From Lineus longissimus (taxonomy: Eukaryota; Nemertea; Pilidiophora; Heteronemertea; Lineidae), in contig NC_088325.1 of NCBI RefSeq assembly GCF_910592395.1, positions 7,471,501 to 7,535,500 on the forward strand: a DNA stretch of 64,000 nt. Reading direction: 5' to 3'. Positions 57,650 to 64,000 of the stretch are shown here, one piece after another (the first letter of the stretch is position 1; each line of letters starts with the position of its first letter). The translations under genes were made by a program, and so were the position numbers. A model generated the notes under the pieces. That model made no database searches. It was not told the origin of the DNA and saw only the letters and a list, made by a program, of their open reading frames with translations.

Positions 57650-60205
57650 GGTGATCGCCGACCGACTATTATCGTCAGTAGGCTATACTGTTAAGCCGTG
57701 TTTTCACATAAATCACTTCAAGATCGCTTTCCCCAAATCGCCCGGCGGAAAACGATTTACCTTGAATCGTTTTAGAAGTAAGAAATGACAACTTATCGCC
57801 GCTGAATCTCGAAATTTCAGTTTCGATTTCTCCGAACGGTCATCTCGACTAAAATGAGCGCGATCTGTCGAGAGGAACGCCATCGCTCTGTCTGACTCAG
57901 TCGAATGACAACTTATCGTCACTGAATTTCGGAATTTCGGTCCCGATTCGTCCAAATGGTCATCTCGACTCTGTAAACCAAAATTAGCTCGATCGGTCGA
58001 GACGAGCGCCATCACCGACCATCATCGCCAATAGGCTATATTGTTAGTCGAATGACAACTTATCGTTGCGGAATCTCGAAATTACGGTCTCGATTTGTCC
58101 GAACGGTCATCTCGACTCTGTATAACCAAAATGAGCGCGATCGGTCGCGACGAGCATCATCACTGACTGACTATCATCGCCAAAAGGCTGTATCGCTAGT
58201 CGAATGACAACTGTTCGTTGCGGATTCTCGAAATTACGGTCTCAATTTGTCCGAACGATCATCTCGACTCTGTATAACCAAAATGAGCGCTATCGCCGAC
58301 TGACTATCATGGCCAGTATGTCCTGTCCAATGACAACTTGTCTTTGCGGAATATCGAAATTTGTTTTCAATTTGTCCGAACGGACATTTCGATTCTGCAT
58401 AACCAAAATGAGCGCGATCGGTCGCGACGGGTGCCATCGCCGACCGACTATCATCGCCAGTAGGCTATATGGGGCACCTGTAAAACTAAAAACTAAAACC
58501 ACTTACCACTTACCGGCCACTTACCACTTACCGGGCACCTTCGTTCTAGCCCATGTTCTCTGTTTTCTCTTTAATGGGTAAAGTTGGTTCCAGGTCTCAC
58601 GACAGATGGCAGCACCGTTCAGGTGCACTTTATGCCACTGGTGATGTTTCGTTCCTTGGACAAGGCACTTTGGCAATGCCACTGGTGATGTTTCGGTCCT
58701 TGTACAAGACACTGTGTCCGGTTGGGAGCAAATGTCCAGGGGAAAATCTCCTAGAATCGTTTCGTAGTTGGGGTAGGCAAGGATGACATTGCAAAGTGTT
58801 TTAACCAATTACCAACACGCTACCAGTGGCATTACCAAGGGTATTGTCCAGGCCCCACACCTTACCACTGGCATTGCCAAAGTATCGTGTCCAAGGCCCC
58901 AAACTTTACCACTGGAATTGTCATGTGTTTTGTCCAAGCCCCCAAATCTTACCAATGGCAAGGCAAAGTATCTTGTCCAAGAACGCTGAAGCCATCGCCA
59001 TGGGCCCAAACCGATCTCAATTGTCATCTCGACTCTGTATAACCAAAATGAGCGCGATCGGTCGTGACGAGCACCATTGCCGACCGACAATCATTGCCAA
59101 TAGGCTACATCGCTAACCGAATATCAACCTATCTTCGTGGAATCTCGAAAATACGATCTCATTCCGAATGTTCATCTTGACTCTGTATAACAAAAATGTG
59201 GTCGATTGTTCGCAACGAGCGCCATCGCCAACCGACTATTATCGCTTTTAGGGTATATCAATAATCGAATGACAATTGGAATGTAAAAATTTTGAGATTC
59301 CCGAAGATAGTTGTCATTTGACTAGCGATATAGCCTACCGGTGATGATAGTCGGTCGGCGATGGCGCTCGTCGCGACCAATCGCGCTCATTTTCTGATAC
59401 AGAGTTGAGATGACCATTCAGACTAATTAAGACCGTAATTTCGAGATTCCCGAATGTAAGTTGTCATTCTATTAGCGATATAGCCTACTTGGAATGATAG
59501 TCGGTCGGCTATGGCCCCATTTTGGTAATACAGAGTCGAGATGACAATTGAGACCGTAATTTCGTGATTCCGCGATGATAAATTGTAATTCGTAGGCTGG
59601 CGATAATAGTCCGGCGATGGCGCTTATTGCGACCGATCGAGCACATTTTCTGATACAGTGTCGAGATGACTATTTGGACTAATTGAGAACGTAATTTTAA
59701 GATTCCACGAAGATAAGTTGTCAATCGACTAGCGACATAGCCTACTGGCTATGATAGTCTGTCGGCGATGGTGCTTGTCGCGACCGATCGCGCTCATTTT
59801 CTGATACAGAGTTGATATGACCATTCAGACTAATTGAGAGTGTAATTTCGAGATTCCGCGAAGGCAAGTTGTCATTGGACTAGCGATATAGCCTACTGGT
59901 GTTGAGAGACGGTCGGCGATGGCGCCCGTCACGACCGATCACGCTCATTTTGGTTATACAGAGTGGAGATGACAATTGAGACCGTAATTTCGAGATTCTG
60001 CGATGATAAATTGTCATTTGACTAGCGATATAACCTACTTGCTATGATAGTCGGTCGGCAATGGCGCTCGTTGCGACCGATCGACCACATTTTGGTTATA
60101 CTGAGTCAAGATGACCATTCTGACAAATTGAGACCGAAATTTCGAGATTCCGCGAAGTTAAGTTGTTATTTGGCTAGCGATATAGCCTATTGGCGATGAT
60201 AGTCG
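57650..60205. repeat. Satellite-like array, ~150-bp unit, inverted about 59280
   Basis: Units carry CGATCGGTCGCGACGAGCGC, CATCGCC(GACCGACTATCATCG), AGGCTATAT, CGAATGACAACTTATCG, AATCTCGAAATTACGGTC and CATCTCGACTCTGTATAACC. About seven units run forward (57650-58490 and 58990-59280) and seven run reversed (59285-60205), with spacing mostly 130-157 bp. The forward half is interrupted by a different repeat at 58490-58990. Open frames within it are by-products. Confidence 0.88.
58490..58990. repeat. Interrupting ~50-bp minisatellite, two facing arms
   Basis: 58800-58985 has four units of TTACCACTGGCATTGCCAAA with TGTCCAAGGCCCC. The reverse-complement form (CAATGCCACTGGTGATGTTT, CCTTG(G/T)ACAAG) occupies 58615-58715. 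A short CCACTTACCACTTACCGG duplication precedes at 58497-58535. Confidence 0.75.
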
Positions 60206-61440
60206 GTTGGGTCCATAATGACATCGCCAGGGCACTGGGATCGAGGAAATGTGTACTTTTAGTACTCCTTGATCTCAGCGCTGCCTTTGACACTGTCAAC
60301 CACGAGATACTCATCGCCTCCAAGCAATGGGTGTCGAGGGGATTGCGCTGTCTTGGATACGTTCCTACCTGACAAACAGGTCACAGCGTGTTCGCATTGG
60401 TACAGAAACATCAAGTCCGGTGGGCTTGAGTTGTGGTGTTCCACAGGGCTCCGTTCTTGGACCGGTTCTCCCTCTACACAAACCCCTTGGCTGGCATTCT
60501 CGAACGTGGTCGGATGGCAACCACGATGGGGGCTACCACTTGTATGCCGACGATACTCAAGAGTACTTGGTTGTTCTTCTGTCAAATGCATGTGCCGCTG
60601 TAGAGACAATTAGTGGAAGTGCAACTGACGTTAGCCGATGGCTGGGCGAGAATGATCTCTCATGCAATAATGACAAGACTGTGTTCCTGTTTATACGATC
60701 AATGTACACTCGCTCCTTGCCGGATATCCAAGGAATCAGGGTTGTGGACTGTGTTGTTGAGCCATCTGACTGTGCAAGGAATCTTGGAGTGATTTTCGAC
60801 GGCCTGTTTACTTTTAAGCAGCATGTTTCCTCCACCGTCCAACGTGCGAATATGGCACTACACAACATAGGCAAAGTCAGGAGGTATCTCTCAGCAGATA
60901 CAACTCGCTTGTTCACCCAGCTTCTGGTAACCTCGAGACTGGATTTCTGTAATTCCCTGCTTGTTGGTCTCCCCGCAATCACAGTGGGGCCATTGCAGAA
61001 AGTGCAGAAAACGCTGCTGCTCGTCTGGTAGTCAGATGCCGGAAGTCGGTGCATATAACTCCAATTCTCCATGAAATGCACTGGTTGCCGGTAGCACAAC
61101 GAATTCAATACAAGGTTCTCATGTTTGCTTTTAAAGCAATCTATGGACTGGTTCCATCTTATATTTCCGAGCTCATTGTCGCGCAGTCTCACTCGTTTGA
61201 CCTGCGATCGCGGGGGTGTGTCAGGCTGCGGGTGAGTCCAAAGCCGGTTGTACCATCATACGGTGACCGGGCTTTCTCTCTCGCAGCCCCACAGCTCTGG
61301 AATGCTCTACCCGAGCGACTGAGATTGTGCGACAACCTTAGCTCATTCAGAATCCTTCTGAAAACCCATCTCTTTCGGGAGGCCTTTGGATGAGTTGGGG
61401 TTTTCCATTGTAAAGCGCATTGAGCGGACAATTGTCTGGA
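60206..61440 (+). pseudogene. L2-type LINE fragment with RT core and C-terminus, several frameshifts
   Basis: It starts within RT with [20 protein letters not shown] (frame 1). A shift near 60325 leads to frame 60327-61031 with GVPQGSVLGPVL, a degraded stretch, YADDTQEY at about 60545 and NLGVIFDGLFTFKQHV. Another shift (one extra A near 61008) leads to 61049-61393 with HWLPVAQRIQYKVLMFAFK, AAPQLWNALP and LKTHLFREAF. The tail has TGTAAAGCGCATTGAGCGG, typical for L2-like 3' ends. Endonuclease and 5' RT are missing. It is related to the copy at 26411-27280. Confidence 0.88.
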
Positions 61441-61836
61441 CGCAAGGGCCCAACGCGCCGCGTAGCGGCAAAAAAGCGAAGCTGGCGAAACATTTATAAC
61501 GGGTCACCGTCACTTATTATTGGACTTATAGCGCATTTACGGGGTTGCAACTATTTTGCTTTATAGTGTCACCAGGAAAGAAAAGCATGCGACCTAACGC
61601 CGATCTATTTGTATAAAGTGATAATTGGAAGGTATCTAGTAGGAAATATCAATAAAATAATCATTCCATGTCGTCTTTTGAGGGCATTTTTGATTGTAAA
61701 AAATATATGTGTACGTCACCGTAGTCTCTGCAATGATAATTTTATCAGAGCAGTCTCGCGCAAGTAGAAGTTCTTTACCTATTAGTTCTTCACTTATTAG
61801 TCTCAACGTCTGGCGCAAAGCCAGACGTTTTCCATT
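61441..61836. other. No recognised feature
   Basis: LINE 3' flank without further motifs. Confidence 0.4.
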
Positions 61837-61971
61837 ACGATTTCACTACGATGTTTGACAAGAAGGAGCAGTGCGCGAGATATGCTAATGAGCAGACTTC
61901 CCTCGCTTGAGTTTCTGAAGAATGTTCCATATCGCGCTAAGCTCATCACTACTGATTATGACAGGCGTGCA
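61837..61971 (+). repeat. 135-bp repeat, copy 1
   Basis: ACGATTTCACTACGATGTTT up to GACAGGCGTGCA is repeated at 63234-63368 with about eight differences. It looks as if it once was coding (DFTTMFDKKEQCAR in one frame), but copies carry stops (in copy 2 right after that motif). Confidence 0.75.
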
Positions 61972-62399
61972 ACGGTAGGTATCTGCTCCCCAACTTCTTC
62001 CACCCTAATACGGTACAATAAGTTACCATTTGATGGGAATGGGACAATGCCCTCACTGTGTATGGAGTCATAGGGATAAGAAGACATTATTCATTAGTGT
62101 TGGTACAAGTGATTTTGCCCAAAAAGCATGCGCATTCAAAAAACAAAATATGCAAGGTATCACGTACATGACCATGATGACGTGCAGAAAGTGCACTGGC
62201 CAGTGCATACCCTATGGCTATGTACTAGTAAACATGGTAAACATGAACAACATCATTATTCATCGGCAGTTCATTTTACTCCGAGCTTTTCCTGAAACAT
62301 ATAGCCATGATGATTAGGCCTACCATGTACCATGTCCATGACCAATAACAGCACTAGATCATGTGGATGTCATTGTCAACAAGTTCACATGAACCGTAT

Positions 62400-63075
62400 A
62401 ATCCCGCATAGCTAGGTAGGCAAGATAAAGTTAGACGAAGTAGCCGATAGGGGTCTCTCACCCCTCAAAGTCCGTCACAACTATTCAAGCTTGTACAAGG
62501 AATACATGCAGCGCTGACTCTAACAAGACCCAATGGGAGTGTCGCACAGTCATCTGTCAAAAACAAGACCTATGTTGCAGTATGATCTCTTGCCAATATT
62601 TAATAATTGCACTATCATCATCACCTCATCATACTTCATTGACATTACAGGCACACATTGACATTGACCACTGTTCCAGTCAACGACACAGTCGCTATCC
62701 AAGTAGCATTATAGAGGTAATTATCATTATCATACCTCATTAGCATGTGAACCAATCACGTCGCGTCCTTTGCGATCACGGCAAAGCCTCATGGAATAAT
62801 GTCTTTCACCGTTGAATAACTTTTCATATTCCATGCCTACAACTTCAATTTCTTCATATTCCATGGCTAGAAGTTCAATACTAATATAATATCCAAGATA
62901 AAGTTACAAGAAGGGGTCTCTCACCTCTCACTGTATGTCCACACTATTCACGCTTGTACGAGGAATACATTCAATGCTAAATCTAACAACACCCAGTGCC
63001 CTTACTCTGTATATTAGTCACTGGAAGATGGCCCATTTCACTCCTTGCTTCTACTTCACCTATAGTCTCATTGCA
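62400..63075. repeat. Fragments of the TTAA-type MITE family
   Basis: 62402-62540 (AGCTAGGTAGGCAAGATAAA, then GCCGATAGGGGTCTCTCACC) and 62889-63072 (AAGGGGTCTCTCACCTCTCA ... CCTTACTCTGTATATTAGTC, ACTGGAAGATGGCCCA, CACCTATAGTCTC) match inner parts of the MITE at 26380-27474, outside its LINE insertion. Confidence 0.7.
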
Positions 63076-63233
63076 AACGCCTCAGTTCTATGATATCACA
63101 TTCACTTTCAGCTGTCATGCAACGCAACAACTGTGCTATCTGCCATCGCACATCAACGAAGAAGTGCAGCCGCCCACATTCCACCTCACGTCTGTCCGAC
63201 CAGCTGCAATCCTCGAGGACGCCCCACTGTACC

Positions 63234-63368
63234 ACGATTTCACTACGATGTTTGACAAGAAGGAGCAGTGCGCGAGATAGGCTAATGAGCAGACTTCCCT
63301 CGCTTGAGTTTCGGAAGAATGTTCCATATCGCGCTAAGCTGACCACTGCTGACCATGACAGGCGTGCA
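63234..63368 (+). repeat. 135-bp repeat, copy 2
   Basis: Near-identical to 61837-61971. Preceding sequence translates LPSHINEEVQPPTFHLTSV and continues into the repeat, suggesting a former protein-coding piece I cannot assign. Confidence 0.7.
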
Positions 63369-63517
63369 TTGGACTGGTACAGGTTGGAACTAAACATTGA
63401 ATATGCTGGTGGTGACGCTTTCTGATGAGAAGTTGGTCGTGACTGATGCAGTATCCTTGGACTTGTCCACAGCATCGTTCAATCATTGCTCTCTGAGCTG
63501 CCTTGATTCTGTACTTA

Positions 63518-64000
63518 CCCAAATACTAAGACCAAATGCCTGTTGACTGTGCTTTAAGAGAGACTGGCGCCATGCCTAGAGATATGACTGACCCCTATTG
63601 GCAAATTTGTATGACTTTATTTTGCCTACCTAGCTGCTGCCTATAGTCTCCCTTTAACTGCGGAACACTTCAAAGTCGATAAAATGCCATGTTCCACCTT
63701 TTAATGTGTTCAGACCGCCATTTTCAAAATAATCAAGTCAGGACACTGCCTTCTAGTCTCATAATAAATTTTGCTTTCCTCAATAATAACATTTCTTCTT
63801 CTTTAATGCTTTCATCATTCCAAACTTCTCCTCCTCTGACTTTTACAGGGGTACAGTCATGGCAATCAAAACCCAAATACTGAGACCAAATGCCTGTTGA
63901 CTGTGCTTTAAGAGAGACTGGCGCCATGCCTAGTCTCTCTTAAAGCACAGTCAACAGACACCAACCCCCTCAGACTCAGAAACCACAAACGCCCAACCCT
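63518..64000. repeat. Hairpin-ended repeat, two direct copies, plus TTAA MITE end
   Basis: CCCAAATACTAAGACCAAAT, GCCTGTTGACTGTGCTTTAA and GAGAGACTGGCGCCATGCCT at 63518-63582 recur at 63869-63931. In the second copy this continues into the exact complement, giving a perfect 25-bp stem (63895-63919 with 63932-63956) and a 12-base loop. The following sequence to 64000 matches the reverse complement of 32355-32425. Between the copies, 63600-63657 is an inverted end of the TTAA-type MITE (CTGCCTATAGTCTCCCTTTAA). Confidence 0.85.

Noticed and set aside
57713-59724. Many 60-125-codon open frames in the satellite
   Set aside because: They are read-through of stop-poor satellite monomers in all frames and both strands.

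Overview
This window is animal nuclear DNA, most likely from a marine invertebrate. The repeat mix suggests a lophotrochozoan such as a mollusc, or an early deuterostome, but this is low confidence. Protein-coding density is very low, the exons have GT/AG borders, and most of the sequence is transposable element (TE) debris: DIRS, L2/CR1-type LINEs, FLYWCH-Mutator, pogo, BEL/Pao, Gypsy, MITEs and satellites.

The only convincing host gene is SDHC, the cytochrome b560 membrane anchor of mitochondrial respiratory complex II, on the + strand. Three exons are recognised at 4376-4437 (62 nt), 31205-31368 (164 nt) and 49744-49848 (105 nt, with stop). These match the vertebrate SDHC exons 4, 5 and 6 in phase and, as I recall the human gene, in exact length. 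The introns between them are 26.8 kb and 18.4 kb. The promoter and upstream exons (mitochondrial presequence, N-terminal part) were not found and probably lie to the left of the window.

Layout: 1-4375 holds the end of the upstream intron, with a BEL/Pao integrase remnant, a 1-kb TIR element and an inverted/direct repeat cluster. Intron 4 (4438-31204) holds a nearly complete 6.5-kb DIRS element with ITRs, internal complementary region (ICR), Gag, RT-RNaseH-MT and tyrosine recombinase. It also holds a FLYWCH/Mutator relic between two inverted minisatellites, a 5'-truncated LINE, a long foldback hairpin, two further LINE tails (one nested in a TTAA-type MITE) and a pogo transposase relic. Intron 5 (31369-49743) holds a MITE with perfect 25-bp TIRs and a 9-bp target duplication, a degenerate tandem repeat at 42-43 kb, and a TIR element enclosing a copy of a dispersed AGCTCACCT-type repeat with a (GTC)n tract. 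Downstream of the SDHC stop are a THAP-domain exon facing an acidic exon between inverted repeats, a Gypsy gag scrap, a large inverted ~150-bp satellite, an L2-like LINE fragment and more MITE copies.

The coding TE fragments are parasites and do not cooperate with SDHC. Their relevance to it is the size and structure of its introns. I found no convincing tRNA, rRNA, CRISPR or prokaryotic features.
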